DNA of 64,000 nt from Rahnella inusitata_A (GCF_965118895.1 NZ_CBCPJJ010000002.1:62001-126000), one strand, 5' to 3'; positions 8,311-17,420 are shown, counted from the first letter of the stretch. Made by a program: numbers and translations. The notes: generated by a model from the sequence alone, not told the origin.

Positions 8311-9288
8311 ATGGCTAACATGTTTGCCCTGGTTCTGGCGATTGCAACGCTGGTTTCAGGGATTATCTGGTGCCTTGATCGTTTCAAGCTTGCACCCGCT
8401 CGCCGGGCTAAAATTGCCAAAATCAAGGCCGAAACGGGTGGTGCCGTAGACGATACCACGCTGAACAAAGTGGCGAAGCAGCCGGGTTGGGTAGAAACCT
8501 GTGCTTCGGTATTCCCGGTCTTGTTAGTCGTGTTTGTGGTGCGTTCATTCATTTATGAACCTTTCCAGATCCCGTCAGGCTCCATGATGCCAACGCTGTT
8601 AATCGGCGATTTCATCGTGGTAGAAAAATATGCCTACGGTCTGAAAGATCCCATTACTCAGACTAAACTTATCGAAACGGGCGAGCCGAAACGCGGTGAT
8701 GTCGTGGTGTTCAAATATCCGCTGAATCCAAAAGTGGATTATATTAAACGCCTTGTGGGCTTACCGGGCGACCGGGTGACTTACGATCCTTTCAGTAAGC
8801 GAGTCACCATTCAGCCCGCCTGCAAAAGCGGCAGTAATTGTAATACCGCGCTGGCCGTGACTTATGACGCCGGCGCTGCCAGTGATTTCGTTCAGACCTT
8901 CGCTCAGGCCTCCGGTGGGGAAGCAAGCAGCGGATTTTTTGAAACCCCGCCAACGGAGAATGTCCCTCAGGATGGCGTCCGTTTGGTTCAGTTCAATGAA
9001 ACGCTGGGCAATGTAACGCACCACATTCTGACCGTGCCCGGCGCGCGTGACCAGCTAGGGGCTTATTATCAGCAACCGGGCCAGCCGATGGGCACCTGGG
9101 TTGTTCCGGCCGGCCATTACTTCATGATGGGCGATAACCGTGACAACAGTGCAGATAGCCGCTATTGGGGCTTTGTGCCAGAAAAGAACTTAGTGGGTAA
9201 AGCTTCTGCCATCTGGATGAGCTTTAAAAAACAAGAAGGTGAATGGCCTACCGGTGTTCGATTAAGCCGTATCGGTGGAATACATTAA
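8311..9288 (+). CDS. lepB: Signal peptidase I
   Basis: LepB removes signal peptides from exported proteins on the periplasmic face of the inner membrane. The 325-aa protein has two N-terminal membrane helices (about 3-20 and 62-80), the nucleophile Ser91 in PSGSMMPTL and the general base Lys146 in YIKRLVGLPGD, plus the late box GDNRDNSADSR. GGGAG precedes the start by 6 nt. Same length as E. coli within one residue. Confidence 0.97.
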   Translation: MANMFALVLAIATLVSGIIWCLDRFKLAPARRAKIAKIKAETGGAVDDTTLNKVAKQPGWVETCASVFPVLLVVFVVRSFIYEPFQIPSGSMMPTLLIGDFIVVEKYAYGLKDPITQTKLIETGEPKRGDVVVFKYPLNPKVDYIKRLVGLPGDRVTYDPFSKRVTIQPACKSGSNCNTALAVTYDAGAASDFVQTFAQASGGEASSGFFETPPTENVPQDGVRLVQFNETLGNVTHHILTVPGARDQLGAYYQQPGQPMGTWVVPAGHYFMMGDNRDNSADSRYWGFVPEKNLVGKASAIWMSFKKQEGEWPTGVRLSRIGGIH

Positions 9289-9301
9289 TTCTTGCTATTG
9301 C

Positions 9302-9362
9302 TGCCCGGAATAATTCGAGTTGCAGGAGGTGAAAGCCCCTGCAACTTCAATAATGACGGGCA
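9302..9362. repeat. 61-bp intergenic palindrome
   Basis: Outer arms TGCCCG (9302-9307) and CGGGCA (9357-9362) enclose inner arms AGTTGCAGG (9318-9326) and CCTGCAACT (9338-9346). It lacks a T run, so it is not a standard terminator. The TGCCCG...TTCAAGTTGCAGG style resembles dispersed palindromes of Yersinia and Serratia genomes; assignment to such a family is from memory. Confidence 0.55.
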
Positions 9363-9420
9363 TATTAGCGCAGCATTAAATATCCACACGTTGTAGAATA
9401 ACCCTTCGGGCGATAAAAGT

Positions 9421-9468
9421 TGGCTCTTCGGATTTTTATTTCATATTGAAAATGCACTGAGAGAGCCA
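9421..9468 (+). promoter_or_regulatory. Leader hairpin upstream of rnc
   Basis: TGGCTCT (9421-9427) pairs with AGAGCCA (9462-9468), with an inner ATTTT/AAAAT stem (9432-9436 and 9449-9453). E. coli rnc mRNA has a 5' stem-loop that RNase III cuts to limit its own synthesis, and this hairpin is a candidate counterpart. It is a positional and structural inference only. Confidence 0.4.
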
Positions 9469-9561
9469 CTGCAAACGAAACAGCTTTGGATTGGCTTAGG
9501 GCGAAGCAGGCCTGTTCCGTATGCTGAAGTTTTTGACGCATTCTTGATCTATTGGTAACTC

Positions 9562-10242
9562 ATGAATCCCATCGTAATAAACAGGCTTCAGCGGAAGCTG
9601 GGCTACACTTTTCAACAGCAGGAGCTTTTATTGCAGGCACTGACTCACCGCAGCGCAAGCAGTAAACACAATGAGCGTTTAGAGTTCCTGGGTGATTCCA
9701 TTCTTAGTTATGTGATTGCTAACGCACTGTACCAACGTTTTCCTCGGGTAGACGAGGGCGATATGAGTCGCATGCGTGCCACGCTGGTGCGCGGAAATAC
9801 GTTAGCTGAAATGGCACGTGAATTCGATCTTGGTGAATGCTTGCGTTTAGGGCCGGGCGAATTAAAAAGTGGTGGTTTCCGCCGTGAGTCAATTCTTGCG
9901 GATACGGTGGAGGCACTCATTGGCGGCGTATTCCTGGACAGTGATATCCAGAACGTCGAAAAGCTGATTCTCGATTGGTACCGTAGTCGTTTAGACGAAA
10001 TCAGTCCCGGTGATAAGCAGAAAGACCCAAAAACCCGTTTACAGGAGTTTTTGCAAGGTCGTCATCTGCCGTTGCCTTCTTATCTGGTTGTGCAGGTTCG
10101 CGGTGAAGCACACGACCAAGAGTTTACCATCCACTGCCAGGTCAGTGGCTTGAATCAGCCGGTTGTAGGAACCGGGTCAAGCCGCAGAAAAGCCGAGCAG
10201 GCGGCAGCGGAACAAGCGCTGATACAGCTGGAGCTTGAATGA
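9562..10242 (+). CDS. rnc: Ribonuclease III
   Basis: RNase III cleaves double-stranded RNA, processing rRNA precursors and regulating mRNAs. The catalytic signature NERLEFLGDS is at residues 37-46 and the second acidic cluster in ADTVEALIGGVFLD; the double-stranded RNA-binding domain is the last 70 residues or so (KTRLQEFLQ to the end). Length 226 aa as in E. coli. Its stop overlaps the era start by four bases (ATGA), so rnc, era and probably recO form one operon. Confidence 0.97.
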   Translation: MNPIVINRLQRKLGYTFQQQELLLQALTHRSASSKHNERLEFLGDSILSYVIANALYQRFPRVDEGDMSRMRATLVRGNTLAEMAREFDLGECLRLGPGELKSGGFRRESILADTVEALIGGVFLDSDIQNVEKLILDWYRSRLDEISPGDKQKDPKTRLQEFLQGRHLPLPSYLVVQVRGEAHDQEFTIHCQVSGLNQPVVGTGSSRRKAEQAAAEQALIQLELE

Positions 10243-11144
10243 GCGAAGAAAAGAATTACTGTGGTTTTGTAGCAATCGTTGGCCGTCCTAACGTCGGTAA
10301 ATCAACCTTGCTGAACGAATTATTGGGGCAGAAGATCTCCATTACTTCGCGTAAACCGCAAACAACACGTCACCGTATTATGGGTATCCATACAGAAGGC
10401 CCTTATCAGGCGATTTACGTGGACACCCCAGGGCTGCACATGGAAGAAAAGCGGGCGATCAACCGCCTGATGAACCGTGCAGCAAGCAGTTCGATCGGTG
10501 ATGTGGAACTGGTTATTTTCGTGGTTGAAGGCACCCACTGGACGCCGGACGACGAAATGGTCGTGAATAAATTGCGCGACATTAAGGCGCCTGTTCTGCT
10601 GGCTATCAACAAAATCGATAATGTCACTGACAAATCGAAGTTGTTGCCACACTTGCAGTTCCTCAGCGAACAGATGAACTTTATCGATATCGTGCCAATG
10701 TCTGCCGAAAAACGTATTAACGTAGATACCATCGCCAGCATCGTGCGTAAGCGTCTGCCGGAAGCGATTCATCATTTCCCTGAAGACTACATTACTGACC
10801 GCTCACAGCGTTTTATGGCCTCTGAAATCATCCGTGAAAAACTGATGCGTTTCCTGGGCGAAGAACTGCCTTACTCCGTGACCGTAGAAATCGAGCGATT
10901 TGTGAGTAATGAACGTGGCGGTTACGATATCAATGGCCTGATTCTGGTAGAACGTGAAGGCCAGAAGAAAATGGTTATCGGTAACAAAGGCTCAAAAATC
11001 AAGACGATCGGTATCGAATCTCGTCAGGACATGGAAAACATGTTTGAAGCGAAGGTTCATCTTGAATTGTGGGTTAAGGTCAAATCCGGTTGGGCAGACG
11101 ATGAACGTGCGCTGCGCAGTCTGGGTTATACAGACGACTTATAA
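10239..11144 (+). CDS. era: GTPase Era
   Basis: Era is an essential GTPase that binds the 3' end of 16S rRNA and helps 30S assembly. G1 GRPNVGKST is near residue 15, G3 DTPGLH and G4 NKID follow, and the C-terminal KH RNA-binding domain carries MVIGNKGSKIKTIG. The 301-aa length is the family norm. Start overlaps the rnc stop, which couples their translation. Confidence 0.97.
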   Translation: MSEEKNYCGFVAIVGRPNVGKSTLLNELLGQKISITSRKPQTTRHRIMGIHTEGPYQAIYVDTPGLHMEEKRAINRLMNRAASSSIGDVELVIFVVEGTHWTPDDEMVVNKLRDIKAPVLLAINKIDNVTDKSKLLPHLQFLSEQMNFIDIVPMSAEKRINVDTIASIVRKRLPEAIHHFPEDYITDRSQRFMASEIIREKLMRFLGEELPYSVTVEIERFVSNERGGYDINGLILVEREGQKKMVIGNKGSKIKTIGIESRQDMENMFEAKVHLELWVKVKSGWADDERALRSLGYTDDL

Positions 11145-11155
11145 GGTCCGCGCCT

Positions 11156-11893
11156 ATGGAAGGCTGGCAACGCGCATTTGTATTGCATGGGCGACCTTAC
11201 AGTGAAACCAGTCTCATGCTGGATCTTTTCACTGAAGGACAAGGGCGGGTGCGCATACTGGCTAAAGGTGCGCGTGGCCGCCGGTCCAATCTGAAAGGCT
11301 GCTTGCAGCCTTTTACGCCTTTACTGGTTCGCTGGAGCGGGCGGGGAGAAGTGAAAACCCTGCGTAACGCTGAGCCGGTTTCTCTGGCTCTTCCTCTCTC
11401 CGGTTTGATGCTTTACAGCGGCCTGTACGTTAACGAACTGGTTTCCCGCGTGCTTGAACAGGAAGCCAACTACTCCTCGTTATTCTTCGATTATCTCAAT
11501 TGTCTGCAAAACCTCGCGGGGGCGACCGGCTCTCCGGAATATGCGCTGCGTCAGTTTGAACTCGCACTGCTGCATCATCTGGGCTACGGCGTGGATTTTT
11601 TGCATTGTGCGGGCAGTGGCGAAGAAGTCAGTGACACCATGACCTATCGTTATCGCGAAGAGAAAGGGTTTATCGCCAGTCTGGTGATCGACAACTCAAG
11701 CTTTACCGGTAAAGATTTGAAAGCGTTGGCCAGCCGTGATTTCCCCGACGTAGCCACTCTGCGCGCCGCCAAACGTTTTACCCGTATTGCGCTCAAGCCC
11801 TATCTCGGCGGTAAACCGCTGAAAAGCCGTGAGCTGTTCCGCCAGTTTCAGGTCAAAAAGCCTGTCGCACCTTCTGACAATTCTGACAGCTAA
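11156..11893 (+). CDS. recO: DNA repair protein RecO
   Basis: RecO works with RecF and RecR to load RecA onto SSB-coated gaps. The 245-aa protein begins MEGWQRAFVLHGRPYSETSLMLDLFT, typical of the N-terminal OB-fold, followed by the helical domain. Eleven bases separate it from era, in line with the conserved rnc-era-recO order. No zinc-finger cysteines are evident, which fits the enterobacterial type. Confidence 0.95.
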   Translation: MEGWQRAFVLHGRPYSETSLMLDLFTEGQGRVRILAKGARGRRSNLKGCLQPFTPLLVRWSGRGEVKTLRNAEPVSLALPLSGLMLYSGLYVNELVSRVLEQEANYSSLFFDYLNCLQNLAGATGSPEYALRQFELALLHHLGYGVDFLHCAGSGEEVSDTMTYRYREEKGFIASLVIDNSSFTGKDLKALASRDFPDVATLRAAKRFTRIALKPYLGGKPLKSRELFRQFQVKKPVAPSDNSDS

Positions 11894-11997
11894 TTTTTTC
11901 CCCAGACTACACGCCACCGTACCCTAGGGTGTAAACTGCGGAAATTGGCTTTTTTGATCCACTCTTAAATCAATCCATTCTTAAATCTGGAGCTGTT

Positions 11998-12729
11998 ATG
12001 GCTGAGTTGCTGTTAGGCGTTAACATTGATCATGTCGCGACACTGCGTAATGCACGCGGTACGGCTTACCCTGATCCTGTTCAGGCGGCGTTTATCGCTG
12101 AACAGGCGGGAGCTGACGGGATCACCGTTCACCTGCGCGAAGACCGTCGCCATATCACCGATCGTGATGTCCGTCTTCTGCGTCAGACCATCCAGACCCG
12201 CATGAATCTCGAAATGGCGGTGACCGATGAAATGGTCGGCATTGCCTGTGAAGTTCTGCCGCATTTCTGCTGCCTGGTGCCGGAAAAGCGTGAAGAAGTC
12301 ACCACCGAAGGCGGACTCGACGTTGCCGGGCAGATCGACAAAATGACCGTTGCCGTCTCCCGTCTTAGTGAAGCGGGTATTCTGGTTTCCCTGTTTATCG
12401 ATGCAGATCTGCGCCAGATAGACGCTGCCGTTGCCGTGGGTGCGCCTTATATCGAAATTCATACCGGTGCGTATGCCGAAGCGAAAACTGACCTTGAGCG
12501 CCAGGCCGAGCTTCAGCGTATTAAACAAGGTGCCGCTTATGCCGCGGGCAAAGGGTTGAAAGTGAATGCCGGTCACGGGCTGACTTACCACAACGTACAG
12601 CCGATCGCAGCGATGCCGGAGATGCACGAGCTAAACATTGGCCACGCAATCATTGGTCAGGCCGTGATCGATGGCTTATCGGGTGCCGTACGTGAAATGA
12701 AAAACCTGATGCGGGAAGCACGCCGTTAA
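11998..12729 (+). CDS. pdxJ: Pyridoxine 5'-phosphate synthase
   Basis: PdxJ condenses 1-deoxy-D-xylulose 5-phosphate with 3-amino-2-oxopropyl phosphate to make pyridoxine 5'-phosphate in vitamin B6 synthesis. The 243-aa TIM-barrel protein begins AELLLGVNIDHVATLRNARG and carries the HLREDRRHI and NAGHGL(T)YHN segments of the family. The stop overlaps the acpS start by one base (TAATG), as in E. coli. Confidence 0.96.
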   Translation: MAELLLGVNIDHVATLRNARGTAYPDPVQAAFIAEQAGADGITVHLREDRRHITDRDVRLLRQTIQTRMNLEMAVTDEMVGIACEVLPHFCCLVPEKREEVTTEGGLDVAGQIDKMTVAVSRLSEAGILVSLFIDADLRQIDAAVAVGAPYIEIHTGAYAEAKTDLERQAELQRIKQGAAYAAGKGLKVNAGHGLTYHNVQPIAAMPEMHELNIGHAIIGQAVIDGLSGAVREMKNLMREARR

Positions 12730-13109
12730 TGAGTATTTTAGGTTTAGGTACGGATATCGTTGAGATAACCCGTATCGAAGCAGTGATTGAACGCAGCGGC
12801 GACCGGCTGGCAAAACGTATCTTGTGCGCCAATGAATGGGCTGTCTACCAGCAGCATCAGCAGCCGGTTCGCTTTCTGGCAAAGCGTTTTGCGGTGAAAG
12901 AAGCCGCGGCGAAAGCGCTGGGCACGGGAATCCGCAACGGGCTGGCGTTTGAACAGTTTGAAGTGGTGAACGACGTGCTGGGAAAACCGGGGCTGATATT
13001 TCACGCCCGTGCCGCAGAAATGGCGGCGGAGCTGGGCGTGAAACACGTCCATGTGACGCTGGCCGATGAGCGACGTTACGCGTGCGCCACGGTGATTATC
13101 GAAAATTGA
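12729..13109 (+). CDS. acpS: Holo-[acyl-carrier-protein] synthase
   Basis: AcpS transfers 4'-phosphopantetheine from coenzyme A to the serine of acyl carrier protein. The 126-aa protein has the family motifs GLGTDIVEI (residues 4-12) with the Mg-binding Asp and FAVKEAAAKALGTGI in the centre. Coupled to pdxJ by overlapping stop/start; convergent with yfhL, whose stop lies one base away. Confidence 0.96.
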   Translation: MSILGLGTDIVEITRIEAVIERSGDRLAKRILCANEWAVYQQHQQPVRFLAKRFAVKEAAAKALGTGIRNGLAFEQFEVVNDVLGKPGLIFHARAAEMAAELGVKHVHVTLADERRYACATVIIEN

Positions 13110-13110
13110 A

Positions 13111-13365
13111 TTACACGGTGTGATGCAGTACGACGAATTTGTCCCAGAGCTGCTCGTTGGATTCGGTGTGTTGCGGATTAATGATGATCGTGTTGTCGAT
13201 CGGGCAGACGCTCTGGCAGGTCGGCTTGTCGTAATGGCCGACACATTCCGTACAGCGATCGCTGTCAATTTCGTAAATCTCATTGCCCATCGAGATCGCC
13301 TGATTCGGGCACTCCGGTTCGCACATATCGCAGTTAATGCATTTGTGTGTGATCAGCAGGGCCAT
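13111..13365 (-). CDS. yfhL: YfhL family 4Fe-4S dicluster ferredoxin
   Basis: The 84-aa protein contains two cysteine clusters: CINCDMCEPECP (residues 9-20) and a second with CTECVGHYDKPTCQSVCP, whose unusual spacing is typical of Allochromatium-type 2[4Fe-4S] ferredoxins. It is a small cytoplasmic electron carrier; its partner is not evident from the window. Placement next to acpS matches E. coli. Confidence 0.92.
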   Translation of the reverse strand: MALLITHKCINCDMCEPECPNQAISMGNEIYEIDSDRCTECVGHYDKPTCQSVCPIDNTIIINPQHTESNEQLWDKFVVLHHTV

Positions 13366-13465
13366 AACATCTCTCGTATCTTCAATAATCAGGGCGCGCA
13401 GTATACCAGAATTGCGCTGGCATAGTTTCCGCGCCAGCGCCTTTCCACGCCTGAACTGATCCTGA

Positions 13466-14314
13466 TCAAATCAGCTTTTTTACTAATTCTTCGCTGTGGC
13501 GGATCCGCTCCGGCGCATGTTCTGTATCCTGCTGAACCAGTGCAACAAACAGGAGATCGGTCAGTGAATATTGCGCGGTGGTTGCCGAGAGCGCTGCACC
13601 ACGCGTGGCCGGTAATTCCGCGACGGTATAGAGACAGTGGTCAGCCTGCTGTTGCAGCGTATTGGGTGTAAAACCGGTGATCGCCAGTACTTTCGCACCG
13701 CTCTCTCGTGCGACCCGCGCTGCCAGATTGATTTCACTGCGTTCACCGCTCGATGAAATCGCCAGCAGCAAATCCTTTTTAGACAGCGCCTGCATGGTGG
13801 CGATAAGCACGTGAGTGTCGGATTCGGCGATGGCAGTCACGCCGATTTTTAGCAACTTATATGCCAGATCCCTCGCCACCAGACCGGATGCCCCGATGCC
13901 CGTCAACACAATTTTTCTGGCATCGGTCAGCATGGATAAGCCAATTTTTAACCGGGGTTCACCGTTGATATCCAGCGTAGCGCGCAATGCCGCCTGTTTT
14001 TCTGCCAGCAATTTCTCCCCGACCACATGCAAACTGTCCGTGCTGAGGATCTGATTGTGCACCGTCACAGGCGCATTATTTTTCGGGGAGGCCAGCGATT
14101 CGCTCATCGCCAGTTTCAGTGCAGGAAAACCTTTATATCCTAATTTCTGTGCGAACTTTACGACGCCCGACTGGCTGACGCCTGCCATTTCCGCCAGTTT
14201 TTGCGAGCTAAGATGGCGTGCTTTATCCGGCTGATCCAGTAAGAAATCGGCCAGCTTGCGGTCATTTTGTGCCAGCCTTGGGTAGAGCTGGCGGATCCGA
14301 ATCATACAACTCAT
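13466..14314 (-). CDS. MurR/RpiR family transcriptional regulator (YfhH-like)
   Basis: The 282-aa protein has an N-terminal RpiR helix-turn-helix (about residues 5-75, including AEMAGVSQSGVVKFAQKLGYKGF) and a C-terminal SIS sugar-isomerase domain (about 125-265, with GIGASGLVARDLAYKL and SSSGERSEI). It occupies the position of E. coli yfhH but faces murQ-murP, so it probably senses N-acetylmuramic acid 6-phosphate and represses these genes, as MurR does in E. coli. That role is inferred from context; MurR and YfhH are paralogues and I cannot tell by eye which is closer. Confidence 0.88.
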   Translation of the reverse strand: MSCMIRIRQLYPRLAQNDRKLADFLLDQPDKARHLSSQKLAEMAGVSQSGVVKFAQKLGYKGFPALKLAMSESLASPKNNAPVTVHNQILSTDSLHVVGEKLLAEKQAALRATLDINGEPRLKIGLSMLTDARKIVLTGIGASGLVARDLAYKLLKIGVTAIAESDTHVLIATMQALSKKDLLLAISSSGERSEINLAARVARESGAKVLAITGFTPNTLQQQADHCLYTVAELPATRGAALSATTAQYSLTDLLFVALVQQDTEHAPERIRHSEELVKKLI

Positions 14315-14399
14315 GCTGGGTTTTCCCCGTTCCTCAAAATACCGACATCACGTTTTACTGATTATGTTCTTTAAAGTAGCAAATATTCCTCGCATTGAT

Positions 14400-14445
14400 G
14401 AATAAAATATTCAAGTATTGTGCAATTATTTTGAATTAAAAATTC
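14400..14445. promoter_or_regulatory. Paired 13-bp palindromes, candidate operator of the MurR-like regulator
   Basis: GAATAAAATATTC (14400-14412) and GAATTAAAAATTC (14433-14445) share the form GAATwAAAwATTC and are centred 33 bp apart, near three helical turns. They lie in the divergent gap between the regulator and murQ, the second one just upstream of the murQ ribosome site. Binding is not shown. Confidence 0.45.
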
Positions 14446-14456
14446 AGGAGTGTGTA

Positions 14457-15362
14457 ATGAACCTTACGATGAACTTAGGTGCTCTGGTTTCAGAAAGCCG
14501 CAACCCGGATACGATGAATCTGGATGAAATGTCCACGCTGGATCTGGTGACCTGCTTTAACCATGAAGACCGCAAGGTGCCGGAGGCTATCAATAAGGTG
14601 CTGCCGGAAATCGCCCTGGCTGTCGACAAAGCGGCTGCCTCATTTAAAGCCGGAGGTCGCCTGATTTATCTCGGCGCAGGAACCAGTGGCCGTCTGGGCG
14701 TGCTGGATGCATCAGAATGTCCTCCAACGTTTGGCGTCCCACACACTATGGTCATCGGCCTGATTGCCGGTGGGCCGGGTGCGATGCTTAAAGCGGTAGA
14801 AGGCGCGGAAGACAACGAATCGCTGGGCATTGAAGATTTAAAAAATCTCAGTCTGACTGACAAAGATACGGTAGTAGGTCTTGCTGCCAGCGGGCGGACA
14901 CCTTATGTCATTGGTGCGCTGCGTTACGCTACGCAGCTCGGTTGTGCCACCGTTGCGATTTCCTGTAACCCGGATTCGCCGATTGCCCGTGAAGCCAGTG
15001 TCGCGATTTCACCGGTCGTCGGTCCGGAAGCGCTGACCGGTTCCACTCGTCTGAAATCCGGCACGGCGCAGAAGCTGGTGCTGAATATGATTTCAACCGG
15101 CGCGATGGTCAAAACCGGCAAGGTTTATCAGAACCTGATGGTGGATGTGAAAGCGACCAACGTTAAGCTGGTCGATCGCGCCTGTCGCATTGTAGTGGAA
15201 GCCACTGGAGCTGCGCGGGAAGCCGCTGAACAAGCTTTGTCAGAAACCGAATTCGAAGTGAAACCGGCGATTCTGATGTTACTGGCGGGAATCGATGCGC
15301 AGCAGGCCATTGCGCGCCTGACAAAACACAATGGATTCCTGCGCGCAGCTCTGGCGTATTAA
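14457..15362 (+). CDS. murQ: N-acetylmuramic acid 6-phosphate etherase
   Basis: MurQ splits the lactyl ether of MurNAc 6-phosphate to give GlcNAc 6-phosphate and D-lactate in cell wall recycling. The 301-aa protein has the SIS domain with GAGTSGRLGVLDASECPPTFG, which holds the catalytic glutamate, and the SGRTPYVIGAL motif. The start at 14457 follows CAGGAG; frames open upstream lack support. It is 16 nt from murP and divergent from the RpiR-type regulator. In E. coli K-12 murQP lie elsewhere, next to murR. Confidence 0.95.
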   Translation: MNLTMNLGALVSESRNPDTMNLDEMSTLDLVTCFNHEDRKVPEAINKVLPEIALAVDKAAASFKAGGRLIYLGAGTSGRLGVLDASECPPTFGVPHTMVIGLIAGGPGAMLKAVEGAEDNESLGIEDLKNLSLTDKDTVVGLAASGRTPYVIGALRYATQLGCATVAISCNPDSPIAREASVAISPVVGPEALTGSTRLKSGTAQKLVLNMISTGAMVKTGKVYQNLMVDVKATNVKLVDRACRIVVEATGAAREAAEQALSETEFEVKPAILMLLAGIDAQQAIARLTKHNGFLRAALAY

Positions 15363-15378
15363 AGCAAAGGGGATAAGC

Positions 15379-16755
15379 ATGGCGACGGCGATGAACAAAA
15401 CTCACCTGCTGGCTTCGAAGATCTTGCAGGGTGTGGGTGGTGAAGCAAATATCAGTAAGCTGGAAAACTGCATGACCCGCGTACGCGTGGAAGTGTACGA
15501 CGATGGGCTTCTGGATCTGGCCAGCCTGAACACGCTGGAAGGTATCAAGGGCTATCTTAAGCAGGGCGAGCAGCATCAGTTTATTGTCGGTCCGGGTGCG
15601 GCGGCAAAAGTTGTGGATGCCATGCGGTTACAGCTCAGCCCGGTGCGCACGGGCTCCGGTGAAAGCGACATCGCACGCAACAAAGCCGATGCGAAAGCCA
15701 AATATTCCGCCCCAATGAGCGGGGCGCTGCGCAAACTCGCAGATATCTTTATCCCGCTTATTCCGGCATTTATCGCCTCAGGCCTGATCATGGGCATCAT
15801 CAATCTGCTTAAACGGCCTGATATTGCCGGTTCGATTGCGACAGATTATCCGAATATTCTCGGGCTGCTGGCGGTATTCGGCGGTGCGGTGTTTGCCATC
15901 ATGAATATTCTGGTCGGTGTGAATGCTGCGCGGGTTTTCGGTGGTTCTCAGGCGATGGGTGGCGTGATGGCAGGGATCCTATCGAGCCCGGCGCTGGCGC
16001 AAATCACCTTATTCGGGGAAACACTTCAACCCGGCCGTGGCGGCGTGATTGCCGTGTTGCTGGTGGTTGCGCTGATGTGCTGGCTGGAAAAACGCCTGCG
16101 GCAGTGGTTGCCGGAATCCGTTGAGCTTATCCTCAATCCGCTGATCACCACGCTGATTACCGCAACGCTGGCGATCATTATCCTGCAACCGCTTGGCGGA
16201 ATTATATCTGACGGTATCGCGCACGGCGTGAATATCGCCATCGACAAAGGTGGTTTGCTGGTCGGCGCTATTTTAGCTGGGGCGTTTCTGCCGCTGGTGC
16301 TCTCAGGTTTACATCAGGGGCTGGTGCCGATCCACGTCGAGCTGATTCAGGCGCACGGTTCCAATCCATTATTGCCGATCCTGGCGATGGCCGGCGTAGG
16401 GCAGGTGGGCGCGGCGATTGCGGTCTATATGAAAACCCGCAATGCCCGGTTGAAAAAAGTGATTAAAGGCGCCTTGCCGGTCGGCATTTTGGGCATCGGT
16501 GAGCCGCTGATATTTGGCGTGACATTGCCACTTGGGCGACCTTTTATCGGCGCATGTCTGGGCGGAGCCGTCGGCGGTGCGCTAATCTGTTACTGGAAAG
16601 TCGCGACGGTGATCACTTTTGGTATTTCAGGATTGCCGCTGGCGCTGACCATTGTTTCCGGCAAAGTGATGTTGTATCTGGCAGGTTTAGTCATTACGGT
16701 ATTAGCTGGTTTTATATTTACCTGGATGATGGGGTTCAACGATCCCGAGGAGTAA
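15379..16755 (+). CDS. murP: PTS N-acetylmuramic acid transporter, EIIBC
   Basis: MurP imports and phosphorylates N-acetylmuramic acid, delivering the substrate of MurQ. The 458-aa product has an EIIB domain with the phospho-accepting Cys31 (KLENCMTRVRVEV) and a C-terminal EIIC domain with about ten membrane helices and the GIGEPLIFG motif. There is no EIIA domain, so it should take phosphate from the glucose EIIA (Crr), as in E. coli. GGGG lies 6 nt before the start. Substrate assignment rests on the murQ neighbour. Confidence 0.92.
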   Translation: MATAMNKTHLLASKILQGVGGEANISKLENCMTRVRVEVYDDGLLDLASLNTLEGIKGYLKQGEQHQFIVGPGAAAKVVDAMRLQLSPVRTGSGESDIARNKADAKAKYSAPMSGALRKLADIFIPLIPAFIASGLIMGIINLLKRPDIAGSIATDYPNILGLLAVFGGAVFAIMNILVGVNAARVFGGSQAMGGVMAGILSSPALAQITLFGETLQPGRGGVIAVLLVVALMCWLEKRLRQWLPESVELILNPLITTLITATLAIIILQPLGGIISDGIAHGVNIAIDKGGLLVGAILAGAFLPLVLSGLHQGLVPIHVELIQAHGSNPLLPILAMAGVGQVGAAIAVYMKTRNARLKKVIKGALPVGILGIGEPLIFGVTLPLGRPFIGACLGGAVGGALICYWKVATVITFGISGLPLALTIVSGKVMLYLAGLVITVLAGFIFTWMMGFNDPEE

Positions 16756-16759
16756 CGGA

Positions 16760-17398
16760 TTGACTACGAAGCCTGACCGACGGGTAGTATTTTTTGATCT
16801 TGACGGCACGCTGCATCAGCAGGACATGTTTGGATCCTTCTTACGCTTCCTGCTTTGGCGTATGCCGCAAAATCTGATTCTGGTGGTGCCTTTGCTGCCA
16901 CTGATTGGGCTGGGATTATTCTTTCAGGGGCGTGCGACCCGCTGGCCGATGAGCCTTTTGCTTTGGGCGATCACCTTCGGGCACAGCGAGGCGCGACTCA
17001 AGGCGCTGGAGTTGCAGTTTGTGAATGCGTTCCGCCAGAAAGTGGTGGAATTCCCGGTGGTGCAGCGCCGTTTGCGGGAGTATCTCGACAGCGATGATAC
17101 CGAAGTCTGGCTGATTACCGGATCGCCGGAAAATCTGGTGAAGCAGGTCTATCACGAATCGCTGTTTTTACCGCAGGTGAAACTGGTAGGCAGCCGGATT
17201 AAACGGGCTAAAGGTGGCTGGGTTTTACCACTGCGTTGTCTGGGCGAAGAGAAAGTGGTGCAACTGGAAAGCCGCATCGGTTCGCCGCTGAAACTGTACA
17301 GCGGTTACAGCGACAGCAAACAGGACAACCCATTACTGTATTTTTGCGAGCATCGTTTTCGCGTCAGCAAACAAGGTGAGCTACAGCAACTGGAATGA
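16760..17398 (+). CDS. pgpC: Phosphatidylglycerophosphatase C
   Basis: PgpC (YfhB) dephosphorylates phosphatidylglycerol phosphate to phosphatidylglycerol. It is a HAD-superfamily protein of 212 aa: motif I FFDLDGTLH near residues 11-19, an N-terminal membrane segment (about 36-55), motif II LITGSPE and the closing GYSDSKQDNPLL. The start codon is TTG, supported by GAGGAG overlapping the murP end, so pgpC is probably co-transcribed with murQP. In E. coli it stands beside yfhH without murQP. Confidence 0.92.
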   Translation: MTTKPDRRVVFFDLDGTLHQQDMFGSFLRFLLWRMPQNLILVVPLLPLIGLGLFFQGRATRWPMSLLLWAITFGHSEARLKALELQFVNAFRQKVVEFPVVQRRLREYLDSDDTEVWLITGSPENLVKQVYHESLFLPQVKLVGSRIKRAKGGWVLPLRCLGEEKVVQLESRIGSPLKLYSGYSDSKQDNPLLYFCEHRFRVSKQGELQQLE

Positions 17399-17420
17399 CG
17401 TTTCCGGTTCTGCGCCTCAT

